Made by a program: the position numbers and the translations under genes. A stretch of 64,000 nucleotides of DNA from Actinoplanes aureus (GTDB taxonomy: Bacteria; Actinomycetota; Actinomycetes; Mycobacteriales; Micromonosporaceae). Shown here one piece after another: positions 8,085 to 17,225 of the stretch. How positions within the stretch are numbered: the stretch's first letter is position 1; every line of letters starts with the position of its first letter. The notes below the pieces were generated by a model that searched no databases, was not told the DNA's origin, and worked only from the letters and a program-made list of their open reading frames with translations. The stretch is from positions 154,360 to 218,359 of the forward strand of contig NZ_JADQTO010000013.1 in assembly GCF_015704865.1 (NCBI RefSeq), given 5' to 3'.

Positions 8085-8965
8085 GCCATCCTGTTCTGAC
8101 CGTCGAGAACTTCAGCGTGGACTACCTGGTCGATCCGGTCGTGCACGCGGTCAAGGACGTCTCGTTCGAGCTCAAGCGCGGCGAGGTGCTGGGTCTGGCC
8201 GGGGAGAGCGGCTGCGGCAAGAGCACCCTGGCGTACGGGATCGTCCGTCTCCTCAAGCCCCCGGCCATGATCACTACCGGGCACGCCGTGTTCCACTCCC
8301 GCGAGGGCTACGACATCGACTGGGGCGACCTGAGCCCGGAAGACCTGCGGGCCGCCCGCTGGGACAAGATCTCGATGGTCTTCCAGGGCGCGATGAACTC
8401 GCTGAACCCGGTCATCTCGGTCCGGGACCAGTTCGAGGACATCTTCGAGACGCACCGGCCGGAGATGAAGAAGAAGGAACGCCGGGAGCGCTGCGGCGAC
8501 CTGCTGGAACGGGTCGGTGTGGACCGGGCACGGCTGAACGCGTACCCGCACGAGCTCTCCGGCGGCATGCGGCAACGCGTGATGATCGCGATGGCGATGG
8601 CGCTGGAACCGCAGATCATGATCATGGATGAGCCGACCACCGCCCTCGACGTGGTGGTGCAGCGCGAGATCCTGCGCGAGATCACCCGGCTGCGGGACGA
8701 GCTCGGCTTCGCGGTCATCTTCATCACCCACGACCTGCCGCTGCTGCTGGAGATCAGCGACCGGATCGCGGTGATGCGCCACGGCGAGATCGTCGAACTC
8801 GGGAACGCCCTGGACCTCTACACCAACCCCCGGCACGAGTACACCCGCCAGCTGCTGGCGTCCTTCCCCAGCCTCACCGGCGACCGCGGCTCGTTCGTCC
8901 GCGGTGCGATGGACGACCGTCTGCTCGCCCTGGACGCCGTCTCCGTCGGTGAGGAGCAGTCATGA
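8081..8965 (+). CDS. ABC transporter ATP-binding protein, DppD/OppD type
   Basis: The 294-residue ATPase has Walker A GESGCGKST (about residues 43-51), signature LSGGMRQRV, Walker B IMIMDEPTTALD and the switch ITHD. The GTG start at 8081 overlaps the previous stop as GTGA; no in-frame ATG gives a complete N-terminus. The C-terminal oligopeptide/dipeptide cap (HEYTRQLLASFP) is present, although the family's iron-sulfur cysteine cluster is not. With the following ATPase it would power import of oligosaccharide or peptide. Confidence 0.9.
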   Translation: MSHPVLTVENFSVDYLVDPVVHAVKDVSFELKRGEVLGLAGESGCGKSTLAYGIVRLLKPPAMITTGHAVFHSREGYDIDWGDLSPEDLRAARWDKISMVFQGAMNSLNPVISVRDQFEDIFETHRPEMKKKERRERCGDLLERVGVDRARLNAYPHELSGGMRQRVMIAMAMALEPQIMIMDEPTTALDVVVQREILREITRLRDELGFAVIFITHDLPLLLEISDRIAVMRHGEIVELGNALDLYTNPRHEYTRQLLASFPSLTGDRGSFVRGAMDDRLLALDAVSVGEEQS

Positions 8966-9768
8966 CCACACTGGAAGTGCGCAGCCTGGTCAAGGACTAC
9001 CGGCTGCGCGACGGCCTGCGGACGAGCACCCTGCGCGCGGTGAACGACGTCAGCTTCACCCTCGACCACAGCCGTACCGTGGCGCTGGTCGGGCAGAGCG
9101 GCAGCGGCAAGTCCACCATCGCCAAACTGCTGCTCCAGCTGGAACACCCGACCTCCGGCGAGATCCTGCTGGACGGCAAGCCGGTGGCCCGCCGCGGCTC
9201 CGGGCTCGCCGAATACCGCCGTACCGTGCAGATGGTCTTCCAGGACCCGTTCGCCTCGCTGAACCCGTTCCACACCGTCGGGCACCACCTGGAACGGCCG
9301 ATCCGCCTGCACCACCCGAGGATGACCAACGCGGAGGTCCACCGCCGGGTCCTGCACCTGCTGGATCGGGTCCGGCTCAGCCCGGCGGAGAACGTCGCCC
9401 AGCGGCGCCCGCACGAGCTCTCCGGCGGCCAGCGCCAGCGCGTCGCCATCGCCCGCGCCCTCGCCCCGGAACCCGGCGTGCTGATCGCCGACGAACCGGT
9501 GTCGATGCTGGACGTCTCCATCCGCCTCGGCGTGCTCAACCTGCTCGCCACCCTGCAACGCGAGGAGGACCTGGGCGTCCTTTACATCACCCACGACCTG
9601 GCCACCGCCCGGCACTTCTCCGACGAGATCCTGGTGATGTACAAGGGCGAGATCGTCGAGCGCGGCCCCGCCGACGACGTGATCCTCAACCCGCGGCACG
9701 AGTACACGAAGACCCTCGCCGACGCCGCGCCCAACCCCGAGCGGCGGCTGGGGGAACTGCGCCGCTGA
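8962..9768 (+). CDS. ABC transporter ATP-binding protein, DppF/OppF type
   Basis: The 268-residue ATPase has Walker A GQSGSGKST (about residues 43-51), signature ELSGGQRQRVAIARAL, Walker B VLIADEPVSMLD and ITHD. The start overlaps the previous stop as ATGA. It is the last gene of the five-gene importer operon: a strong hairpin follows eight bases after its stop. Together with the preceding ATPase it forms the heterodimeric motor. Confidence 0.9.
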   Translation: MTTLEVRSLVKDYRLRDGLRTSTLRAVNDVSFTLDHSRTVALVGQSGSGKSTIAKLLLQLEHPTSGEILLDGKPVARRGSGLAEYRRTVQMVFQDPFASLNPFHTVGHHLERPIRLHHPRMTNAEVHRRVLHLLDRVRLSPAENVAQRRPHELSGGQRQRVAIARALAPEPGVLIADEPVSMLDVSIRLGVLNLLATLQREEDLGVLYITHDLATARHFSDEILVMYKGEIVERGPADDVILNPRHEYTKTLADAAPNPERRLGELRR

Positions 9769-9775
9769 CCGGACC

Positions 9776-9811
9776 CGCCCGAGACGCGCAGGCCCTCGCG
9801 CGTCTCGGGCG
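9776..9811. terminator. Bidirectional terminator hairpin after the importer operon
   Basis: A perfect 14-bp stem, CGCCCGAGACGCGC (9776-9789) with GCGCGTCTCGGGCG (9798-9811), has an 8-base loop. There is no U tract. It lies between the convergent importer operon and the membrane-protein gene at 9820. Confidence 0.8.
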
Positions 9812-9819
9812 GCCCGAAA

Positions 9820-10383
9820 TCAGGCCGCCGCCGGATCCGGCACCCGGCGGGACCCGCGCATTCCCGCCGCGGCCGAGCCGAACAACGCGAAGCCCGAGCC
9901 CACCCCGGCGATCAGCGCGACGACCGCCGCGGAGGCACCCGCCGCGTACGCCAGGAAGCCCGCCAGCCCCAGCGCGGTCATCACCGCGCCCAGCCAGTGG
10001 AACAGCGGCATCCGCCAGGCCCACGCCAGCGCGAAGAAGTGCGTGCCCACCACCACCGCGATCCAGGCGACCGACACGTCCGGCGCCTCCAGCACCTGGT
10101 TGATCACCGCGAGGCCGCCGAACAGCGCCACCACCTCGGCCGCGACGATCAACCAGTACCGCCGGTCCGAGAAGCCACCGCGCGCCGCCACGGGCTGCGC
10201 CGTGCGCGCCGTCCGGAACAGCGCGACGACCAGCCCCACCGCCACCACCGCGCCGGCCGCCCGGATCACCAGCGGCCACGGCGCCGGCAGACCACCGCTG
10301 TTGACCATCACGAACGCCGTGCCGAAAGAGATGGCGATCAGCGAACCGATCACCAGACCATCAGGTCGTCCATTCCCCGTCAT
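9820..10383 (-). CDS. Small integral membrane protein of unknown function
   Basis: The 187-residue protein has six likely membrane helices (about 9-27, 35-56, 76-98, 104-122, 125-150, 153-173) with short loops. I recognise no catalytic motif. It resembles small actinobacterial DUF membrane proteins only in layout. The ATG at 10383 has no clear ribosome site. It lies between the importer operon and the ROK regulator, 59 bases from the latter on the same strand, so it could be a distal gene of the galactosidase-ROK transcript. A link to mannan use is unsupported. Confidence 0.65.
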   Translation of the reverse strand: MTGNGRPDGLVIGSLIAISFGTAFVMVNSGGLPAPWPLVIRAAGAVVAVGLVVALFRTARTAQPVAARGGFSDRRYWLIVAAEVVALFGGLAVINQVLEAPDVSVAWIAVVVGTHFFALAWAWRMPLFHWLGAVMTALGLAGFLAYAAGASAAVVALIAGVGSGFALFGSAAAGMRGSRRVPDPAAA

Positions 10384-10442
10384 GCAGCGATCCTATTGAT
10401 CGTCCTGGAATCGGACCGTCGCCCGGGTGGCTGCCGCGAGGG

Positions 10443-11657
10443 TCAGCGGCGCAGGTGGGACTGGAGCACCAGCGCGGCCGCGCCGGTGGCCGAGGCGGTC
10501 GCGGCGGCCAGGGAGACCGTCACCGTCACCGAGCGGCCCCAGGTACGCGTGTCGGCGTCCGAGACCCGGCGCATGATCGCCGGGCCGTAGACGAACGACG
10601 CCGCCGCGAACCCCGGGCCGGTCAGCACCACGAGATCGATGTCGAGCAGGTTCACCACGGACTCCGCCGCGGCCGCGACGTACCGCGCCGAGTCCTCCAG
10701 CAGTCCCAGGCAGCGCGGCGCCCCGGCCCGGGCGGCCCGCGCCACCGCGGCGAAGTCGGCGGCCACACCGCGCCCCGCCGACGGGTCCAGTCCGGCCTCG
10801 GCGGCCGCCACCGGGTCGGTGCGCGCGGCCGTCACCACGGTCCGCGGCCCGGCCAGGATCTCCAGGCATCCCCGGCTGCCGCACCAGCACTCCGGGCCGT
10901 CGACCTGCACGCAGACGTGGCCGAACTCGCCCGCCGCGCCGTGCCCGCCGCGCATCGCCCGGCCCTCGACGACGATCCCGGCGCCGATGCCGCTGCCCAT
11001 GTAGAGCGCGGCGAACGCCTGCTCCGGTCCGACCCGGGCCACCCAGTACTCGCCGACCGCCGCCGCGGTCGCGTCGTTCTCCACCAGCACCGGCCAGCCG
11101 GTGCCCGCGGCGAGCCGCTGGCCCAGTTCCTCGCTGTCCCAGCCGCGCAGGTGCGGCGGCGCGTCGTCGAAGCGGGCCATGCTGCCGCGCGGCCCCGGCC
11201 AGACCACGCCGACGCCGAGGCAGCGGGCCCGGTCCACGCCGGAACCGGCCAGCAGGGTGCCGATGTCGGTGGTCAGATGCTCGAGCAGGTCGCCGGTGGG
11301 TGCCGGCCGGGCCAGCCGGGAGATGACCCCGCCGGTCTGGCCGGTGAGCACGTAGGTGGTGGTGTCCCGGTCCAGGTAGACGCCGACCGCGAGCCGGGCC
11401 GCCGGGTCGAGGCGCAGCAGCGTACGGGGTTTGCCGCCGGTCGGGGTGCGGCCGGTCTCGACGACCAGCCCCTCCTCCAGCAGGCGGCGCACGGTCATCG
11501 ACACGGCCGCCTCGGTGAGCCCGGTCATCGCGGCAAGCTCGACGCGGCTCAACGGCTCGGAGGCGCGGATCGCGTCGAGGATGCTCTCCCGGGCTGCCGG
11601 GCGGCGCCCGCGGCCCGGCCGGTTCGCCGGGACGGCGTCGCCGACCGCTTCTCTCAC
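10443..11657 (-). CDS. ROK family transcriptional regulator
   Basis: The 404-residue protein has an N-terminal winged helix (about residues 24-75: SRVELAAMTGLTEAAVSMTVRRLLEEGLV), then the ROK sugar-kinase-like domain. That domain keeps VLVENDATAAAVGEYWVA, GSGIGAGIVV, and the zinc motif HGAAGEFGHVCVQVDGPECWCGSRGCLE. The GTG at 11657 shares one base with the alpha-galactosidase stop, so the two genes are translationally coupled; an open frame to 11795 lies inside that gene. ROK repressors of this layout sense sugars. Control of the mannan genes is the natural inference; the shared CTTAAG element in two of their promoters is a candidate site. Confidence 0.88.
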   Translation of the reverse strand: MREAVGDAVPANRPGRGRRPAARESILDAIRASEPLSRVELAAMTGLTEAAVSMTVRRLLEEGLVVETGRTPTGGKPRTLLRLDPAARLAVGVYLDRDTTTYVLTGQTGGVISRLARPAPTGDLLEHLTTDIGTLLAGSGVDRARCLGVGVVWPGPRGSMARFDDAPPHLRGWDSEELGQRLAAGTGWPVLVENDATAAAVGEYWVARVGPEQAFAALYMGSGIGAGIVVEGRAMRGGHGAAGEFGHVCVQVDGPECWCGSRGCLEILAGPRTVVTAARTDPVAAAEAGLDPSAGRGVAADFAAVARAARAGAPRCLGLLEDSARYVAAAAESVVNLLDIDLVVLTGPGFAAASFVYGPAIMRRVSDADTRTWGRSVTVTVSLAAATASATGAAALVLQSHLRR

Positions 11658-13813
11658 TACGCCACCACCCTGCCAGCCTGGTCGTCGACCGCCGTGGCGC
11701 GCACGAGCATGACGCGATCGGGATACAACACCGGAAGCCGCAGCCCGGAGGTGCCGAGCGCGCGCCCGGTCAGCCGGACACCCTGCGGCGTGCACCAGGG
11801 TAACGCAGCGCCCCAGGCAGCGGCGTTGCCGTCCGGCGCGTCACCGGGAGGTTGTGGCCGCACGTGGTAGACCGTGTCCGGATCGAGGCCGGGAAGGGCC
11901 ACCGTGCCCGGCGGGTAGGCGTCGCTGGTGGCGATGGCGGTCAGCGCGAAGAGGGCGTCGGAGTCCCCGACCACGCCGGTCACCGTGTACGCCGGGTCGG
12001 CGACGTCGCCGTGCACCAGCGTGCCGGTGTGCAGCAGGCCGCGCACCTCCTTGTAGAGGGCCACCCACTCGGCGAGCCGGGCCCGGTCGGCGTCCGAAGC
12101 CGCTGTCAGGTCCCACTCGATGCCGAGATGGCCGAAGATGGCGCTCCCGGCGCGCATGTCAAGCGGCAGCGAGCGGTGGGTGGTGTGCGAGATCGGCGCA
12201 CCCACGTGCGAGCCGATCAACTCCAGCGGTACGAGCAGCGAGGTCCACCGCTGGATCGCAACCCGCTCGTGCGCGTCGATGCAGTCCGACGCCCAGATCC
12301 GGTCGGTGCGTTGCAGGATCTCCAGGTCGACCCGGCCGCCGCCGGACGAGCAGGACTCGATCTCCACCCCGGGGTGCAGCGCCCGCAGCTCGTCGAGGAG
12401 CCGGTACACGGCGTGTGTCTGGTCGTGCACCCCGGCGCGTCCGGTGCCGGGGTGCCCGGCGTCCACCAGGTCCCGGTTGTGATCCCATTTCAGGTAGGCG
12501 ATGTCGTACTCGGTGAGCAGCGTGTCGAGGCGTTCGCGCAGGTACTCGTACGCCGAAGGGTTGCCCAGATCGAGCACCTGCTGAGACCGCGCCGGCGGCG
12601 GAAGCCGGTCCCCGGCGGCCATGATCCAGTCCGGGTGGGCCCGCGCCAGGTCCGAATCCGGATTGATCATCTCGGGTTCCACCCAGAGCCCGAACTCCAT
12701 GCCCAGGTCGCGGACCACGGTGATCAGCGGGCCGAGTCCGTCCGGCCAGACGTCGGGGGAGACCACCCAGTCGCCGAGGCCTGACGTGTCGTCGCGGCGC
12801 GACCCGAACCAGCCGTCGTCCAGCACGAACCGCTCCGCACCGACCGCCGCGGCCGCCTTGGCCAGCTCGGTGAGCCGGCCCAGGTCGTGGTCGAAGTACA
12901 CCGCCTCCCAGGTGTTGACCACCACGGGCCGCGGGCTCGACGGATGCCACGGGCGGGCCCGCAGAAAGGCGTGGAACCGGCCGGAGAGCTCGTCCAGGCC
13001 GGCCGCGCCGAACGAGCCGTAGAGCCACGGCGTCGTGTACGACTCGCCCTCGCCGAGGCCGACCTCACCGGGCAGCAGCAGCTCACCGCCGCCGAGCGCG
13101 GAGTGGCCGTGGTAGTTGCGCTCGGCCACGGTCCGCGCCCCGCCGGAGAACGCGGTGTGCACACCCCAGACCCGGCCGTGCCGGTTGGCGAACCCGGCGG
13201 TTCCGGCGCACAACACGTACGCCGAGTCGTAGCCGGTGCGGCCGGTGCGGTTCTCCCGGACCCGCAGCCCGTGCGTGAACGCGGTCCGCTGCGGGGAGCG
13301 TTCGCGCAGGTGATGGCCGGTGAAGTCGAGCAGTTCGGTGGTCTCGGCGGGCACCGGCAGGAACGGCAGCAGATGCTCCAGCCAGTAGGTTCCGGGCGCC
13401 GTGCTGGTCAGCCGGGCCCGGGTGCGCAGCACCCCGCTGGGATGCAACTCCAGGTCGATCTCCAGGTCCAGCTCGGCCGCCTGGTCACGCGCTTTTATGC
13501 GTACGCCGTCCGCGTCCCGCCGCACGCCGGTGACGCCGAACCTGCTCGACCACGCCGTGCCGTCCCGGTGCCCGGCGAGGCCGGGATGTCCCTGCCACCC
13601 GGCGGACTGCTCGGGCAGAATCGAGACGCGGACTCCGGTGTCGGCGGAGAACCCGATCGGCTGCGGCGCGGCGGCCAGCGCGAGGCCGGCGAGCTGCTCG
13701 GGCGTGAGGTCGCCGAGGGCTTCGCCCCAGTGCACGATCGCCGGGAGCGCGGTGCCCCGGCAGTCCAGGACCACGCTCACTCCGGCGGCGGTCAGGTGCA
13801 CCAGATCGGCCAT
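11657..13813 (-). CDS. GH36 alpha-galactosidase
   Basis: The 718-residue enzyme removes terminal alpha-1,6-galactose, for example side groups of galactomannan fragments or melibiose. It has the GH36 order: N-terminal beta-sandwich (1-290), a TIM barrel, and a C-terminal sheet domain. Asp444 in YLKWDHNR is the nucleophile and Asp510 in RIWASDCIDAHER the acid/base. ESCSSGGGRVD and LDDGWFG are also intact. There is no signal peptide, so it acts in the cytoplasm after import. The ATG at 13813 has GGAGGAA upstream. It is divergent from the beta-mannosidase and followed by the ROK regulator. Confidence 0.93.
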   Translation of the reverse strand: MADLVHLTAAGVSVVLDCRGTALPAIVHWGEALGDLTPEQLAGLALAAAPQPIGFSADTGVRVSILPEQSAGWQGHPGLAGHRDGTAWSSRFGVTGVRRDADGVRIKARDQAAELDLEIDLELHPSGVLRTRARLTSTAPGTYWLEHLLPFLPVPAETTELLDFTGHHLRERSPQRTAFTHGLRVRENRTGRTGYDSAYVLCAGTAGFANRHGRVWGVHTAFSGGARTVAERNYHGHSALGGGELLLPGEVGLGEGESYTTPWLYGSFGAAGLDELSGRFHAFLRARPWHPSSPRPVVVNTWEAVYFDHDLGRLTELAKAAAAVGAERFVLDDGWFGSRRDDTSGLGDWVVSPDVWPDGLGPLITVVRDLGMEFGLWVEPEMINPDSDLARAHPDWIMAAGDRLPPPARSQQVLDLGNPSAYEYLRERLDTLLTEYDIAYLKWDHNRDLVDAGHPGTGRAGVHDQTHAVYRLLDELRALHPGVEIESCSSGGGRVDLEILQRTDRIWASDCIDAHERVAIQRWTSLLVPLELIGSHVGAPISHTTHRSLPLDMRAGSAIFGHLGIEWDLTAASDADRARLAEWVALYKEVRGLLHTGTLVHGDVADPAYTVTGVVGDSDALFALTAIATSDAYPPGTVALPGLDPDTVYHVRPQPPGDAPDGNAAAWGAALPWCTPQGVRLTGRALGTSGLRLPVLYPDRVMLVRATAVDDQAGRVVA

Positions 13814-13835
13814 TGTTCCTCCGGGTTCACCAGCG

Positions 13836-13864
13836 TTGACGGACTTCGTTCAGTAGCTTAAGAA
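13836..13864 (+). promoter_or_regulatory. Beta-mannosidase promoter with CTTAAG
   Basis: TTGACG (13836-13841), a 17-base spacer and TAAGAA (13859-13864). CTTAAG at 13857-13862 overlaps the -10, as in the importer promoter. A half CelR-type site TGGGAGC lies at 13867-13873. The opposite-strand promoter for the alpha-galactosidase must share this 108-base gap. Confidence 0.6.
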
Positions 13865-13921
13865 TGTGGGAGCCCCGACGCGGCGGCAACCCTTTAATGA
13901 CATGACAGGGAGCACTCCGAC

Positions 13922-16351
13922 ATGCTCAAAACCGATCTTCACGTGGGCTGGACCGTCCGCGCCGCCGGTGGCCCGGTCCCTCCGCAGATCGCCGGAGCGT
14001 TGCCCGCCGCCGTGCCCGGCACTGTCCACACCGATCTGCTGGCGGCCGGGCTGATCCCCGATCCGTACCTGGACGCCAACGAGGCCGCCCTCGCCTGGTT
14101 CCACCGCACCGCCTGGCTCTACGAGACCACCCTGACCGCGGCACCGGCCGAGCCGGGCGAGCGCGTCGACCTGGTCTTCGACGGCCTGGACACGGTCGCC
14201 ACCATCGAGCTCGGCGGTGTCGAGCTGGGCCGGACGTTCAACATGCACCGGGGGTACCGGTTCGACGTACGGCATCTGCTGCGTGACGGCGAGATCCCGC
14301 TCAGCGTGCGCTTCGACTCCGCTCTGGAATACGCGGAGCAGATCGAGGCGCGGATCGGCAGCCGGCCCCGGCCGTACCCGCACCCGTTCAACGCGGTCCG
14401 CAAGATGGCCTGCTCGTTCGGCTGGGACTGGGGCCCGGACCTGCAGACCGCCGGCATCTGGAAGCCGGTCCGTCTGGAGCGCTGGCACACCGCCCGCCTC
14501 GCCTCGGTCCGGCCGCTGGCCACGCGGGACCGGCTCACCGTGCACGTCTCGGTGGAACGCGCTTCCTCCGCCGCTCTCACCATCGAGGTGGCGGCCGGCG
14601 ACCGGATCACCCGTGTGGCCGTGCCGGGTGACGGGGCGACCATCGAACTCGATGTCCCGGACGCACCGCTCTGGTGGCCGGTGGGGCACGGCGAGCAGCC
14701 GCTCGTCCCGGTCAGCGTGACCCTGCTCGCCGGCGAGGAGACCCTCGACGAGCACCACACCCGGGTCGGCTTCCGCGACGTGCACCTCGACGAGAGCCCG
14801 GACGAGCACGGCAGCAGGTTCGCCCTGAGCGTCAACGGCAAGGAGATCTTCGTCCTCGGCCTGAACTGGATCCCCGAGGACCACCTGCTCACCAGGATCA
14901 CCCGCGCCGACCTGGAAGCCGCCGTCGACCGGGCGGTTCGTGGAAACGCGAACCTGCTGCGCATCTGGGGCGGCGGCATCTGGGAGACCGACGACTTCTA
15001 CGACGTCTGCGATGAGAAGGGCGTCCTGGTGTGGCAGGACTTCCCGCTGGCCTGCGCCGCGTACGCCGAGGAGGAGCCGATCCGCTCGGAGATCCTCGCC
15101 GAGGCCCGGGAGAACATCACCCGCCTCGCCCCGCACCCGTCGCTGATCCTGTGGAACGGCGGCAACGAGAACATCTGGGGTCACGAGGACTGGAACTGGA
15201 AGTCCGATCTGAACGGCGCGACCTGGGGAGCCCGCTACTACTACGAGGACTTCCCGGCGCTGCTGGCCGAGCTGGACCCGACCCGGCCGTACCACCCGGG
15301 CAGCCCGTCCAGCCCGGGCCACGACCCGTCGGCCGTGCACCCCAACGACGACCGGTACGGCACCCGCCACGAGTGGGAGGCCTGGAACCGGGAGGACTAC
15401 ACCTTCCACGACAACTTCGTGCCGCGGTTCTGCTCCGAGTTCGGCTGGCAGGCACCCCCGGCCTGGTCCACCCTGATCACCACACTCGCCCCCGAGGACC
15501 TGCGCAAGGACTCGGCCGCCTTCCTGCTGCACCAGAAGGCCGAGGACGGCAACGGCAAGCTGGACCGCGGGCTGGCCCAGCACATGGCGGTGCCCGAGGA
15601 CTTCGCGGCCTGGCACTGGGCCACCCAGCTGAACCAGGCGCGGGCCACCGCGTACGCGGTCAACCACCTGCGGGCCCACGCGCCGCGCACCATGGGCAGC
15701 ATCCTGTGGCAGCTCAACGACTGCTGGCCGGTCACGTCCTGGGCGGTCGTCGACGGCGCCGGCCGCCTCAAGCCCGCCTGGTACGCCCTGCGCCGCGCGT
15801 ACGCCCCCCGATTGCTCGCTCTCCAGAAGCAGCGGCTGGTCGTGATCAACGACAGTGACGCGCCCTGGCCGGCGGAGGTCGCCCTGCGCCGCGTCCGCTT
15901 CGACGGCACCGAGCTGGCCGCCGTCACCACCGGCGTCGACGTCCCGGCCCGCTCGGTCGCCGTGGTCGTCCTCGACCCGGCACTGCTCGCCGCGGCCGAG
16001 CCGGACCGGGAGGTGCTGGTCGCCGACGCCGGTGGCCTGCGCGCCACCCACCTGTTCGCCGAGGACTACGACCTGCACTACGACCCGGCCGCGGTACGGG
16101 CACACGCCGTCGCCATCGAAGGCGGATACTCGGTCACCGTGACCGCCGCATCGTTCGCCCGGGACGTCGCCGTGCTCGCCGACCGGGTCGCCCCCGACGT
16201 CGTCGTCGACGACATGCTCGTCGACCTGCTCCCCGGTGAGACGCACACCTTCACCGTCACCACGGCCGCCACCGTGGACGGCGAGGCGTTCTCCGCCCCC
16301 GAGGTGCTGCGCTCGGCGAACGCTTTGACGATCCCGGCCAAGGTCGGCTGA
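13922..16351 (+). CDS. GH2 beta-mannosidase
   Basis: The 809-residue enzyme hydrolyses mannose from the non-reducing end of beta-1,4-manno-oligosaccharides. The GH2 sandwich domains occupy about 1-300 and contain FGWDWGPDLQTAGIWKPV, a phrase characteristic of beta-mannosidases rather than beta-galactosidases. In the barrel Glu417 (LWNGGNENIWG) is the acid/base and Glu506 (FCSEFGWQAPP) the nucleophile. There is no signal peptide, so it is cytoplasmic. AGGGAG precedes the ATG at 13922. It forms a pair with the LacI-type sensor that starts one base after its stop. Confidence 0.93.
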   Translation: MLKTDLHVGWTVRAAGGPVPPQIAGALPAAVPGTVHTDLLAAGLIPDPYLDANEAALAWFHRTAWLYETTLTAAPAEPGERVDLVFDGLDTVATIELGGVELGRTFNMHRGYRFDVRHLLRDGEIPLSVRFDSALEYAEQIEARIGSRPRPYPHPFNAVRKMACSFGWDWGPDLQTAGIWKPVRLERWHTARLASVRPLATRDRLTVHVSVERASSAALTIEVAAGDRITRVAVPGDGATIELDVPDAPLWWPVGHGEQPLVPVSVTLLAGEETLDEHHTRVGFRDVHLDESPDEHGSRFALSVNGKEIFVLGLNWIPEDHLLTRITRADLEAAVDRAVRGNANLLRIWGGGIWETDDFYDVCDEKGVLVWQDFPLACAAYAEEEPIRSEILAEARENITRLAPHPSLILWNGGNENIWGHEDWNWKSDLNGATWGARYYYEDFPALLAELDPTRPYHPGSPSSPGHDPSAVHPNDDRYGTRHEWEAWNREDYTFHDNFVPRFCSEFGWQAPPAWSTLITTLAPEDLRKDSAAFLLHQKAEDGNGKLDRGLAQHMAVPEDFAAWHWATQLNQARATAYAVNHLRAHAPRTMGSILWQLNDCWPVTSWAVVDGAGRLKPAWYALRRAYAPRLLALQKQRLVVINDSDAPWPAEVALRRVRFDGTELAAVTTGVDVPARSVAVVVLDPALLAAAEPDREVLVADAGGLRATHLFAEDYDLHYDPAAVRAHAVAIEGGYSVTVTAASFARDVAVLADRVAPDVVVDDMLVDLLPGETHTFTVTTAATVDGEAFSAPEVLRSANALTIPAKVG

Positions 16352-16352
16352 C

Positions 16353-17219
16353 GTGACCGACCCGGGTGGCCTGATCGGGCTGGTGCTGACCGGCAGCGCC
16401 GCCCGGGTCGGCGTCGAGCCGTTCTTCATGGAGTTGATCGCCGGCATGGAGGAGGGCCTGGCGCCGCACGGCGCCACCGTCCTCCTGCTGGTGGTGCCCG
16501 ATCTGGAGGCCGAGCTGGCCACCTATCGCCGGTGGGCCGGCGACCACACCGTGCAGGCCGTCGTCGTGGTCAACCTGGTCCACGACGACACCCGCCCGGC
16601 CCACCTGGCCGCTCTGGGCCTGCCCGCGGTGCTCGCCGGCCGCGCCGACGCCCCGGCGTTCCCCCGCGTGGTCACCGACGACGCGGGTGCGATGACCGCC
16701 GCCGTGGAGATGCTCGCCTCCCTCGGCCACCGCGTGATCGGCCGGGTCAGCGGGCCGGCCGACCTGGTGCACACCGCGGAACGCTCGGCCGCCATGCACA
16801 TCGCGGCCGCGCGGCACGGCGTACACGTGCACATCGTCGAGGGCGACTACGGCGCCGCGGCCGGCGTTCGCGGCGTGCAGGACCTGCTCGCCGCGGTGCC
16901 GGCACCCACCGCCGTCGTGTTCGACAACGACGTCATGGCGGTCGCCGCCGAGCAGGAACTCATCCGCACCGGCGTGGGAGTCCCAGACCAGGTGAGCCTG
17001 CTGGTCTACGACGACTCACCACTTTGCGAACTCGCCGTGCCCCCGCTGTCCGCGCTCAGCATCGACGTGCACGACCACGGGCTCACCCTGGGCCGCGCGG
17101 TGCTGGCGGTCCTGGACGGCGCCGAGCCGGTCGAGCACCCCGGCCCACCCATCCGGGTCCTGCGCCGGGAGAGCACCGGGCCCGCCCGCGTCGGCGACAC
17201 CGGTTCTGTGCCAGGGTGA
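16353..17219 (+). CDS. LacI-type ligand-sensing protein lacking the DNA-binding domain
   Basis: The 288-residue protein begins directly with GGLIGLVLTGSAARVGVEPFFMELI, the first strand and helix of the LacI/PBP effector domain that in normal LacI proteins starts near residue 60. It continues with the family's AVEMLASLGHRVIG and VPDQVSLLVYDDSPL blocks to a normal C-terminus. The roughly 55-residue helix-turn-helix is absent: upstream sequence is beta-mannosidase coding in another frame. GTG at 16353 lies one base after the preceding stop. It could be a sugar sensor without DNA contact, a partner of another regulator, or a remnant. No internal stop argues against simple decay. Confidence 0.8.
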   Translation: MTDPGGLIGLVLTGSAARVGVEPFFMELIAGMEEGLAPHGATVLLLVVPDLEAELATYRRWAGDHTVQAVVVVNLVHDDTRPAHLAALGLPAVLAGRADAPAFPRVVTDDAGAMTAAVEMLASLGHRVIGRVSGPADLVHTAERSAAMHIAAARHGVHVHIVEGDYGAAAGVRGVQDLLAAVPAPTAVVFDNDVMAVAAEQELIRTGVGVPDQVSLLVYDDSPLCELAVPPLSALSIDVHDHGLTLGRAVLAVLDGAEPVEHPGPPIRVLRRESTGPARVGDTGSVPG

Positions 17220-17225
17220 TGTCCC

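Noticed and set aside
13867..13873. Second CelR/CebR box before the beta-mannosidase
   Set aside because: Only the half site TGGGAGC is present; the other arm does not match.
13850..16522. 890-codon open frame opposite the beta-mannosidase gene
   Set aside because: It is a frame shadow of a GC-rich gene; its translation has no family motif, while the plus strand has a complete GH2 enzyme.
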